The position numbers and the translations under genes are program-made. The notes under the pieces were generated by a model. It saw nothing but the letters and a program-made list of their open reading frames with translations, was not told where the DNA came from and made no database searches. From assembly GCA_003427395.1 (NCBI GenBank), contig BFEA01000028.1, positions 3,206,239-3,231,534 of the forward strand: DNA of 25,296 nt. Direction: 5' to 3'. This stretch comes from Chara braunii (lineage: Eukaryota > Streptophyta > Charophyceae > Charales > Characeae). Below, one piece after another: positions 9,972 to 18,264 of this stretch. Each line of letters opens with the position of its first letter. The stretch's first letter is position 1.

Positions 9972-10360
9972 AGGTCGGTTGCCGATTCGTCAATTTACGA
10001 CTCAACTCCAATTCATCCTCAATACCCAACCTAAAAGGCTTTAACCCTGGTGATTTTATTGTTTGTTAAGGTTTCACCCGGATTTTTATTGAATGACCAT
10101 TTAACAGAGGTACTGAGTACTTGTTTATGGTTGGTTGGACAAGAGGTTGGGGCTTGCATGGCTAAAGCGAGGGGTATGAGTGTAGAGGTGGGTTGAAGTT
10201 GACTCCGTGTAGTGCGTGGACTTTTATTTGACTTTTTATGTGATTGCAGGTATGTATGGTGGTTCGGATTTGGATTAACCTACCTCTGATCATACGTATA
10301 TATATGGCTGTGAGGAGTCCCACCGTGACTGTGAGAAGTGATCGTCACATACTTATTCCC

Positions 10361-10369
10361 CTATATATC
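10361..10369 (+). promoter_or_regulatory. candidate TATA element, copy A
   Basis: CTATATATC is followed about 10-40 bases on by a block conserved in copy B (AGAACTG, then GGTAAACCGTAGGCAGAGAG). The matching copy B site is at 18195-18206. Conservation in a divergent repeat suggests a plus-strand promoter, but AT-rich words are common and no start site is known. Confidence 0.35.
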
Positions 10370-10435
10370 GTCACAAATAGAACTGCCCGGTAAACCGTAG
10401 GCAGAGAGAGAGAAGAGGACAACAAACGAGGGGCT

Positions 10436-10477
10436 GTGACAAACTGTTTCGTCGGAGTTTCACCGACTCATCAGGAG
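10436..10477 (-). ncRNA. half hammerhead ribozyme motif (copy A)
   Basis: Minus-strand bases give CTGATGA (10474-10468), a stem II of GTCGG/CCGAC around TGAAACT, then GAAAC and the 5' arm of stem III. Stem I and the cleavage-site strand are missing: after GGAG the sequence diverges from the other copies. The core is canonical but it cannot self-cleave alone unless the other strand is supplied elsewhere. Confidence 0.8.
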
Positions 10478-10769
10478 CTATGTTGGGAATTCGCATGGCC
10501 TAAGGGGCCAGCGTATTAAGGGTTGAATAGGGGTTGAGGTTGAGAAAAGGAAGAAAAATCCCTCCATTGATTGTATACTTTTGATGATTTCTTAGTCGGA
10601 TGTTGGTCCTGGGCCGGGATTCGAGGTCCTTGTCCAGGACATCCCAGACCCTAGACTCTGCTGGAAGGAATCTTTCCCCGCGCAGAGCCTATTTGCCCTG
10701 CCTACCGAGACACTCAGACCAAAGGCCGGAGGTCTCGCGGCGGCCGCACGACTATTCCTTTAGCCGTGC
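10478..10769. other. copy A-specific segment
   Basis: This is not alignable by eye with the matching part of copy B (18484-18829). No gene is seen. It may be an insertion or replacement that removed the other half of the ribozyme. Confidence 0.4.
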
Positions 10770-11547
10770 AATATCGTGAGGGATTAGATCATCACGATAC
10801 TTCGAGTCTGACACTTAAGTGTCATAAGCGGTACTCGGATCCACGAGGGACCACTTGATTATGGGCACTACATAGTACGCCATCATTGCGACTGCTTGCG
10901 TATGCTTGCATTGCGAGTCGATATGAGTTAGCCCTACATCCGCGCGGTTTTATACAAAGTCTCGCGCGTGACGCCTATTCGATTCAGTATCAGAAAGTTA
11001 TGGGACGGTCACTAAGGGACTAGGAGTGTTGTCGCATTGTTTGTCTCGTGTCGTTATGTATATGTGGGTTTTTATTTTTTTTATGTTCTTTATAGTGGTG
11101 TGCGCGTGGAGTGTGGGATGCGTCCTAGTCGACCGGCGACGCGTCGCGCTTGGGACCTCAGCCCCCCAAGATGTCAGTTCGCGTATGGGTCCGATAGAGG
11201 TGTAGTACCGCGCGTACCCCCTATGCTACAGCGAACGAGAAACGCCCTCGGTTGGTCCACCTCTGCGATTGCAGCTGATTAGCTTTCGTACTGTGGACTG
11301 GTAGCTCGACGGTGATACGCCCACCGAAGGGGGGTGACAGCTCCCGTAAGGTGGAGGTAAGTAGTGCCTCGCGTAGGCCCTATCCTGCCGTAGGGGCTTG
11401 CGAGAGGTATGGCTGGCGCACTTGGCCAGAGCGGCTTGCGGAAGCTCCATATGTATATTTGCGACGACGAAAAAGATCAACTCCTGCGTGACGCGGTCGG
11501 GAGGGTCCCGCGCTACCTTGTGCGGTGCCGGACCGATGTGCTCGACA
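10770..11547. repeat. element X structured tail, copy A
   Basis: This is homologous to 18830-19530, with shared blocks such as GATTATGGG, CTACATAGTACGCC, AAGGGACTAGGAGTGTT, ATGCGTCCTAGTCGA, CCACCTCTGCGATTGCA and a terminus GCTCGACA. It is rich in inverted repeats: TATCGTGA/TCACGATA (about 10783-10810 region), GACACTTAAGTGTC (10810-10823), CCTCGC/GCGAGAGG enclosing CCCTA/TAGGG (about 11368-11410). The open frames inside on either strand differ between copies and have no family motifs. I read it as non-coding. Confidence 0.8.
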
Positions 11548-11552
11548 ACGGG

Positions 11553-11665
11553 GGAGGCAGAAGGACAAACGCCATACAAACACACCCAACAGACATACCA
11601 AAAAAAACACAAGTCCCAAGACAGTCAAGGACCCAAAAAAAATAAAAATAAAAAAGTTGGTGATG
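11553..11665. other. A-rich spacer
   Basis: An A-rich stretch with runs of AAAAAA lies between the element X terminus and the next ribozyme motif. It might be a retroposed A tail or simple slippage. No gene is seen. Confidence 0.4.
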
Positions 11666-11725
11666 AAAGATTGTTTTGTCGGAGTTGCACCGACTCATCA
11701 GGAGGCTAAACCCTCGACAATCTGC
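11666..11725 (-). ncRNA. type III hammerhead ribozyme, core altered (locus C)
   Basis: On the minus strand this carries stem III' AGATTGT, cleavage triplet GTC, and stem I GAGG/CCTC around GTTTAG. CTGATGA (11701-11695), stem II GTCGG/CCGAC, AAAAC and stem III CAATCT follow. The core normally needs GAAA; here it is AAAA (11677-11674), which should cripple cleavage. Stem III pairs with A-U where copy B has G-C (CAATCT/AGATTG versus CAGTTTG/CAGACTG), which is a paired change. Confidence 0.82.
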
Positions 11726-11769
11726 GGAATGCCCGTATTGATGGTTTGGGTCATGCACCCTTTGACCCT

Positions 11770-12290
11770 TGTTGAAGGCAGACTGTCCCCAAGTAGAACA
11801 TAGCCGCGGGCCACAACCCTGTGAAGCACCAGGCAACGCAGTAGAGGCAACACGGCTACGCAATGCCAAAGACGACTGCAAGGAAAAACATGGCACGCAG
11901 GACTTGCAGCACGGCAACCAAGCAGTGAAGCACCAGGCAACACCACCAAGACAACCACACTGCAAGGGACGACAGGGCGAGCGGACATGCAGAAGAGCAA
12001 CCATGCTATGAAGCACAAGGCTACACCAACACAACAACCGAACTACACGACGCACAAGCAAACAACACGGAAGGCACAACCAGCAAAAGGTGGGCGAGGC
12101 AGCGGAGCAGCGAAGCGCAAGGCAACACCACAACTCGGCCACACCACACAGCGAAGACAGCAGCTTGCCAAGAACGACCTCCGAGGCAAGCGGGACGGGC
12201 AGCAAGGCAGTGGCGGAGCATAGACGAGGTCGTCCAGACATCCAACACGGAGCAAAGCAGCACATCACCTACTCACATCACGGGTGAACC
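11770..12290. repeat. T-poor region with degenerate repeats
   Basis: The plus strand is strikingly poor in T. A degenerate motif recurs: GTGAAGCACCAGGCAAC at about 11821 and 11926, ATGAAGCACAAGGCTACACC at about 12007, and CGAAGCGCAAGGCAACACC at about 12111. The long minus-strand open frame (11513-12268) is Cys/Leu/Ser-rich and follows from this base skew, so I do not call a gene. It lies between the two opposed hammerhead-type motifs. Confidence 0.65.
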
Positions 12291-12291
12291 C

Positions 12292-12343
12292 CACAGACTG
12301 TTGGTTCCCACCACCCACTGAGCCAGGGAGACACTCCGACGAG
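12292..12343 (+). ncRNA. degenerate hammerhead-like partner (locus C)
   Basis: The plus strand reads ACAGACTGTT, then GGTTCCCACC (a stem I-like GGT/ACC), CTGAGCC and ACTCCGACGAGC. Its reverse complement resembles the ribozyme at 11666-11725 (shared GTCGGAGT and a CTG-containing stem III strand), so the two form an inverted pair. CTGATGA and GAAAC are not intact. Confidence 0.45.
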
Positions 12344-12740
12344 CATCCGTCATCACCTGCAAGCAACACAGACATCCCGAACTGAGCGGCCCCCAAAAGA
12401 GTGCAGTAGGCACTCCAAACGAGGAACCACCGACTGTTTGGCACTACTTAAAGGTGCTCAGTTGGGTATACAAAAATACTTAGAAAAAAATAGGGGAGAA
12501 GCGAAAAAACAAACATACCAAAAACTGATTGTGTGTGTGTGTGTCTGTTCAAACTAAGTCGAATAACACAACTACAATAATGTTTTTTTTTTTTTTTCCC
12601 CCGGACGTCCGGACCTGTTTATTCATAACCGGACCGTCCAGTTCCGTATGTCCGTTTGTCCGGATCGGTGTCAGGATTAATCCAGACACATGTCCGGGCC
12701 TGGTGTCCGGTGTTCGGATGTTCGGGTCCGGGGCAACCAT
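12344..12740. other. no gene; T run and CCGGA-rich patch
   Basis: About 12344-12580 holds nothing recognised apart from a short GT run (12529-12544). A T run (about 12582-12597) is followed by a patch of shuffled CCGGACC, GTCCGG and GGTCCGG words up to about 12735. The short Pro/Gly/Arg-type frames here are by-products of the repeat. Confidence 0.6.
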
Positions 12741-12951
12741 GTTAAACAGCTAGTTAAATTTTGTCTTGGCATAACTAAAATCTTGTCTCGAGTTCATATT
12801 AGACTTAGTATAAATATGGGAAGCCTACTTTTTATAGACGAGATGCTGCCCAAATTTTTACTTTTTATTGACTCTCTAGTCACAAATCATCTTCAGATTT
12901 TATATTCAATTGAATATAAATTCTGAAAAGGTACTTTTCTAGAGGGAGTGC
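12741..12951. repeat. element X copy B, left part
   Basis: Homologous to about 9435-9656 of copy A: AAATTTTGTCTT, GACTTAGTATAAAT, GCTGCCCAAATTTTTACT and TATAAATTCTG are shared. It stops at GGGAGTGC, where the LINE begins. Copy B lacks everything upstream (hairpin array 1 and the first units of array 2). Confidence 0.82.
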
Positions 12952-13451
12952 ACATCTATTGGTGGGGAGCGTCACCTGCTGGAAAGCGGGTCCAGCGTCC
13001 CTGACACAGACTGAACTTTGAGTGCCTCTGAAATGTGGTGAGCTCCTGCCAGCATTGATTGCCCTGGGATCCAGGGGATTAACTGAGCAGGATTTTTGAA
13101 GGGAGGGGGAACCTCTTCAGCCTGCATTCAACGCCAGATACGCAGCTGCACGCTAGTTCCTCCCTCCCCCTGCAGCATATGATGGGAACCGGGCCCAGCG
13201 TCCCTTATGAATTGAAAATTTTATCACCAGGTGGACAACGGGTTCAGCGTCCCATCCCCAAAGTGGAAGCCAAAACTGAGAACAACATTAATTGCCCAGA
13301 AAACAATGAACTTCCTACGCTGCGAACTAATCTGGCGTCCCATCCCCAAAGCGGAAGCCAAAACTGAGAGAGGAAGCTGCCCGCATTGATTGCCCAGAAA
13401 ACGATGAACTTCCTATGCTGAGAACTAATCTGGCCAATTGAAGCGGCCCAT
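12952..13451 (-). repeat. LINE 3' UTR with tandem repeat
   Basis: Lies between the last LINE stop codon and the insertion boundary. Two tandem copies of an about 90 bp unit are at 13247-13334 and 13335-13433. Both start GCGTCCCATCCCCAAAG and end GAACTAATCTGG; the second has an 11 bp longer middle. A shorter word, close to GGGTCCAGCGTCCC, recurs at about 12986, 13187 and 13241. It may be recognised by the element's own RT, but that is inference. Confidence 0.7.
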
Positions 13452-15005
13452 TCAATCTGCTCCGTACCATTGCAACTCCACCATTGCCAGCTTGTGGAGC
13501 GGGAAAGGGTCGGGGAAGTCTATGGCAGGCCGCAGCGAGATCTCCTGGCTCACCGTAGTCCAGTCTCTGAAGCAGATGAGGTAGTCCCTCTTGAATTCCT
13601 CCTGATTGTCCTCCTGGGGGGGCTTACCCTCCCATTTAACTGATGCGATCCAGCCCCCATTCTCCCCGCCCAACCAATCCTCAGAAAATTGATGAATTGC
13701 TTGTATAATGTCTTTTACTGTATGATATAGATCGAGTTGGTTTTTCACTTTTTGCCAATATATCATGATTTCTTGTTGAATGTATTGCCTTATCATGTCT
13801 GTTGACTCTTCCCCCGTTATGCGGACTCCCTCCATCACATGTATACAGCGTTTTCTCCAGAGGGCCCACATAACCGCTCTTCTTCCCAATTTGAACATGT
13901 TATTTTCGAAGGTGTTGTTGGTGGGGGAGGACCATGCTTCGCATAATATGGCCCGCCAATCCCATGGCCAGTGAGAGTCAGTGCCCAGCCGAGTCCAGAT
14001 CCTATCCCACCATCGCCATGTGAGCACTGCCCCTGGACACTGCATGAATATGTGCTCGATGGTTTTCGGGATTCTGCGGGGGGGGAAAGCAGTGTGGCAT
14101 GACTTGCACCATGGTAATGCCTGCCCTCTTCGCTCCAGGTATGTGCGGTCTATCAACCAGTCATTGGTGGGCAGGCAACAGTGTTCTATCTGCCATTGAA
14201 GAGAGGCCATCTTCGCAGGTCTAGATCTTGTGGCAGAGAACCATCGGATCGGCCAGATTGCCTCATTCCGTACCTTCAAATGTGACCTCCATCGGGCCTT
14301 CACTGTGTCTCTCATGTTCACTTTTGGTTGAAGCAGACGATATGTGGCCTTCATTGATAGAGTGTGCACTTTTAGGTTCGTTCCTGTCTTGGGTTTTCGC
14401 TCAGGGACCCACTGCCAATCGTCATGGTCCAAGGGTAGCTCCATCAGGGGAGTGTTTGGCTGGTATGCGATCCACACATCTTTATCTCGCAGCACCCGTA
14501 TCCTATGCAGGTCTGTTGTTATCCACCATTTGTCCACCTTTGGGCGGTACCGGGTGAGTGTGTTCTCCTTGCCAACGTGGAAGAGGTTTAACAGCGTTTC
14601 GTCTGTCCTCACCTCCACCACATTGTCGACGCTTTCCGGGTCCCCCGGGATAGCTACCCAGTCTCCTTCCTTCAGCCGCGGTCCTCTACGCAGAATGCGC
14701 ACCCAGTCAAGGGGGACTGCAGCGGTCAACAAATCAGCGTTCTCCTCAATCTTGTGACAGTGTTTTAGTATAGTTCTCAGTTGTGGTCCCCATTTCCAGT
14801 CGCCCACTTCCATGTCCCATATGTCTTTTATTCGGATTATGCCTTTTTTTACCCAACTGTTCCACGGGGTGTCTGAGCTGCGATACACCCTGCTATGCCG
14901 GTCCGTTATCCTCCTGTTCCCGAAAAGAGGCTGGCGCATCACTTCCTCCCACCTGGTTGGTGGAGGTCGGTCAGGCAAGGGAAGTCGGCGCCAGACCTTA
15001 ATGAC
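13452..15005 (-). pseudogene. LINE ORF2 C-terminal part: zf-RVT region
   Basis: This is the C-terminal 500 or so residues of the LINE polyprotein. Counting from 14978, a zf-RVT knuckle lies at about residues 225-325 with C291, C294, H309 and C314 (C-x2-C-x14-H-x4-C), preceded by SLQWQIEHCCLPTNDWL. The region after it (RRAVMWALWRKRC, then a Trp-rich tail) also aligns with the older fragment at 700-1594. No RNase H domain is seen. The frame is the same as that of the preceding segment and is separated from it only by a TGA at 15006-15008. The open frame has no ATG at its start, as expected if it is the continuation of a longer protein. The stop codon is at 13452. Confidence 0.85.
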
Positions 15006-15835
15006 TCAGGTCAAGTCATCTCTGACCAAGTCCAAAGGGGCTGCATCGCGGGGTGAGTCTCGCTGTACCCGGGGATGCCTTGTCACAGTCCAAAAGCGGT
15101 CTTCTAGCCTGGTCAGTGGGCTCAGTCCCTGCGGTGCCTGTGGGGCAAGTCTGGCTATCTGTTCCAGAGCCAGGGCGTGCCATGGGAGGTGCTCAGTAAA
15201 GAGCAATCTCTTGACCCATTGGATAGTTAATGTTGCAATCTGCGTGTCCGGGTTCAGGATCCCCAGGCCCCCTTTGATCTTGGGTTGAATCACCGAAGAC
15301 CAGGCTACTCTGTTAATGACGTTCAAGAGCTCACCATCACCTCTCCATAGAAGGGCCACTAATTGTCTTTTAAGCGATCGAACAGCCTCTTTGTTGAGGG
15401 TCCGAATTGCCGATTTATACCATAAGGCCGCGAGCACTACGTTGTTGATCGCGAGTGCTCTGCCGATAATGGAGGTGTGCCGGTCTTTCCAGTTGGTTAG
15501 CTTTTCCAGAGCAGGCTTTAGAATCCATTCGTCATTTGAGGCTGGTTTGCCTACTGCCGTCAACCTAATTCCAAGCACTCTAACCGGGGCCGTATCAGGG
15601 AGCCATTTAACCTGAGGTAGCTCCGGTGGACGCACTCCTTGATGGTGGATCCACCACCCCAAGGTCTTGTTTCCCCAGTTGACCGTCATGTCTGAGACTG
15701 CTGTAAATCGGTCAAACAGTTTCCTAATCTCCTCCATGTTTGCTGCAGTGGCATCCATCATAAGAGTCAGGTCATCCGCAAACATCGAGCAAACAGGGAT
15801 CGCGTCTTCCGGGATAGCGAAGATCTGCAGTCTCC
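15006..15835 (-). pseudogene. LINE reverse transcriptase, catalytic FADD half
   Basis: This contains the RT catalytic motif C as FADD (MFADDLTLMMDA), the aspartates that bind metal for DNA synthesis. The thumb-like segment follows, with WVKRLLFTEHLPWHALALE towards the end. The frame extends upstream of the FADD motif to about 15835 (RRLQIFAIPEDAIP), where it meets the preceding RT segment in a different frame, so one small indel lies near 15840. It ends at a TGA (15006-15008) followed in the same frame by VIKVWRRLPLP. Because coding resemblance continues past it, the stop is internal. The copy cannot make full-length protein. Confidence 0.88.
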
Positions 15836-16060
15836 TCAGCCTTTGTTGGCACGGAGGTTTGCTGCCAGTGCTTCCATCACGATGATGAAGAGGAAAGGTG
15901 TCAGTGGATCCCCTTGGCGAACCGATCGTTGCAGTGGAAACGCCATCGCTATCCTACAGTTGACTTGGACACACGTGGTAGCGCTGTGATGTAGTATTTC
16001 GGTCCATCGTCCGAATACTGGTCCAATATTCATTTTTTCCATACATTTGTCTAGAAATAG
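15836..16060 (-). pseudogene. LINE reverse transcriptase, motif B segment
   Basis: Short middle part of the RT palm with the motif B signature RQGDPLTPFLFIIVMEAL, which contacts the incoming nucleotide. It follows the motif A segment in the same frame after a TGA at 16061-16063, and ends at a stop near 15836 where the reading moves to another frame for the FADD motif. It is bounded by one premature stop and one frameshift. Confidence 0.87.
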
Positions 16061-17496
16061 TCAGTCCACGTGGTCGCATGCTTTTTCAAAGTCAATGAAG
16101 ACAACCGCCGCATTCTGTTTATCTTGCCTTGTTAGTTTGAGAAGTTCATTCACCAGAAGGATATTGTCCTGAATCCTGCGCCCTTTGACAAAGTCGGTTT
16201 GTGTTGGGTGAATGATGTCTTCCAGGACCGGGGTTAGACGGTTTGCCAGAGCTTTTGCCAGCATTTTATAGACCACTGTGAGTAGCATTATCGGTCGGTA
16301 GTTTCTAATATCCATCTTATCCCCTTTTTTGTGCAACAGGGTAAGGATTCCTTGCCCCACCAACTCCCCCATCTGCCCGGTGTCCCATACTTGACGATAG
16401 AAATCCATGAGGTCTGGGGCCATCTGAGTCCAAAAGGTCTCCCAGAACTCCTTAGGGAATCCATCTATGCCAGAGGTCTTTTCTTCGTCCATCTGCATCA
16501 TCGCCGTCCATATTTCCTCCTTGGACAGGGGACGATCCAGATCTGCTTGTTGTTGGCCCATCAGGGTCTTTTCCAGCGGTTTCAAGAAGTCTTCAATTTC
16601 CTTCTCCCTGACATTTCTCTCTCGCTGGGCACATCTTGAAGTAAACAGATCCTTGTAGAAAAACCTAGCTATATGTACGCAGTGGGGGGAGGAGGTGACG
16701 ATATCTTGGTGTCCGGTCTGGGGGTCGTATAACGCTTCTATGGTTGTTCTCTGTGCACGTGCACGAGCTATGCTGAAGAACTTTTTGTCCATTGCCCCTT
16801 CCGTTTGTAGCTTTGTCAGTCTTCCTCTTATCCGTGCTCCTTCCCAACGTTGTGTGGCGAAGCCCTGGAGTCGATGTTGTAGTTTTTGGATTTCTGAGCA
16901 ATCGGGCGGTTGTGTGTTCGGCGTGTGTTGAGCATTATTTGAACTGTTGGGTTGATCTTGGTGTTCCAGTTGCTGCAGCTGTTGGTGAATTTCCATTTCC
17001 CACTGATGTTTTCTCGCGGCTAGCTGTTTAAAATATTCTTGACATTTTTTACCCAGATAAAACAGTCCATTATTGAACCAGTCTATGTCTTGTTGAAAAT
17101 GTTGTCGTTGTGTGTGCCAGAATGTCCAAGAGTCCTTAATATAATTCTGGAATGTATTCTGTTTTAGAATAGAGGTATTGAGTTTGTAAAATCCAGGTCC
17201 CCGGTCGGGTTTCTGTCGGAACGATAAGATGATTGTGCACATTTTATGATCCAGGCCTGGGTACGGGCAGGAAGGTAAGATCGTTGCCAGGAGCAACGAT
17301 CCTGCCATGTCTTCCGAGACCAGAATTAAGTCTATCTGAGATCTCGACTGGCACTCAGTGCCAGTCTTCCGTATGCAGGAGTAGAATCTAGTATCCGGGT
17401 TCAGCCTTCATAAGGAGTCGAACATTTTTAGCGATAGGCATAGCTCGTGGATTATCCGCTCATCCTCTTCCACATACGCCGGGGGTGGGGATGGCG
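16061..17496 (-). pseudogene. LINE endonuclease C-terminus and RT N-terminal half
   Basis: Starts inside the apurinic-type endonuclease: NPDTRFYS, SRSQIDLILVS and PGLDH resemble the end of this domain, whose usual SRIDxIxVS and SDH motifs position the catalytic site (here LDH, so one residue differs). A GPGFYKLNTSIL segment and a linker rich in Gln/Trp follow. The RT then shows RNYRPIMLLTVVYKMLAKAL, FVKGRRIQDN and motif A VVFIDFEKACD (catalytic Asp present). A TGA interrupts the endonuclease part at about 17415 and another ends the segment at 16061-16063. Open reading resumes in frame after both. The first two thirds or so of the endonuclease are absent. Confidence 0.88.
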
Positions 17497-18264
17497 TGCC
17501 AAAATTTTCTTAGTTTGAGGAGTTAGAATATATTTTGATAGGAAAAAATCTTGGCAATCCACCCTGTACAAGGGAGATTCTGTCAAAATTTTCCTTATTC
17601 TTCTAGCTCCCTTTGAGAGGTAATCTTAAATTTAAGCTTTAGGAGAAGTTAAATGGAATATGTTATGGGGATTTAGTCTTCATACACTTATAGCTAGTTT
17701 TGGGAATTGGCATATGTTGTGTTACAAGTCCTCTTTAAACATTGCGATTCAAGATCTGATTAGTTTCAGCCTGACCCTACGAGGATCATCTTCTGTTATC
17801 ACTGATAACAGGTTGGTCGCCGATCTGTTGGTTTCCGGCTCAACTTTAATTTATTCTCGCTACTCAACGTAAGGCCTTAGCCCTGTGGGTTGAATTGTTT
17901 CTTTGGGGTTTTTACCCGGACTTTTACAAAATGGCCATTTAAAAAGGACCGAGTGTTTATTCTGGAAGGTTGGACAATGGTTTGGGCTTGTATGGATGAG
18001 GCAAGGGGTGTGGGCGCAAAGTGGTTGAAGTTGACCCCGTGTAGTGCGTGGTCTGTTGATGTGAAATCCTTGATGTGATTGCAGGTATGATTGTGGTTCA
18101 GACTCTGGATTTGACTTGCTTGCGATCACGTATATATGTTTGAAGGAAGTGACACTGTGATTGTGAGAAGTGATAGTCTCGTGTCTTATAACCCTATATA
18201 TATATAGAACTGTCTGGTAAACCGTAGGCAGAGAGAGAGAAGAGGACAACAAATGAGGGGCTGT
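17497..18264. repeat. element X copy B, middle part
   Basis: Homologous to about 9657-10435 of copy A, with AAATTTTCTTAGTTT, TTCTGTCA-type hairpin remains, CAGCCTGACCCTACGAGGAT, the CTGTTATC/GATAACAG hairpin (17793-17811), GTAGTGCGTGG, and GGTAAACCGTAGGCAGAGAG followed by AGAGGACAACAAA. Open frames inside are not conserved between copies. Confidence 0.85.
18195..18206 (+). promoter_or_regulatory. candidate TATA element, copy B
   Basis: TATATATATATA lies where copy A has CTATATATC and is followed by the same conserved AGAACTG and GGTAAACCGTAGGCAGAG block. It is a plausible plus-strand promoter of element X. A transcript from it would carry the antisense of the hammerhead. Confidence 0.35.

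Larger units (their letters stand above)
12952..17496 (-). mobile_element. LINE (zf-RVT type), 5'-truncated, inserted in element X copy B
   Basis: A 4545 bp non-LTR retrotransposon lies on the minus strand with part of the endonuclease, the RT, a zf-RVT region and a 3' UTR. The flanks GGGAGTGC and TGCCAAAATTTTC, when placed together, match the unoccupied site in copy A (AAGCGC then TGCCGAAATTTTC, 9651-9669). This defines both ends closely. No poly-A tail and no clear target site duplication are seen. The 5' part of the endonuclease is missing. Confidence 0.9.

Noticed and set aside
10770-11547. Group II or group I intron
   Set aside because: No recognisable domain V with its AGC triad or group I core elements; only unspecific hairpins are seen.
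11226-11612. Conserved peptide in the element X tail (SHTSR-PLRQDR in copies A and B, minus strand)
   Set aside because: The shared peptide reflects high DNA similarity over a hairpin; frames break differently in the two copies, so no coding constraint is evident.
11513-12268. 251-residue minus-strand frame as a Cys/Leu-rich membrane protein
   Set aside because: Its composition follows from the T-poor plus strand and degenerate repeats; overlapping frames look the same and it crosses the ribozyme motif.
16331-17031. Plus-strand frames opposite the LINE
   Set aside because: Shadows of the RT and endonuclease coding strand.
13452-17496. UGA read as tryptophan (variant genetic code)
   Set aside because: Stops in the related LINE fragment include TAA, the same LINE also has a frameshift, and transposon decay by transition explains the TGA codons.
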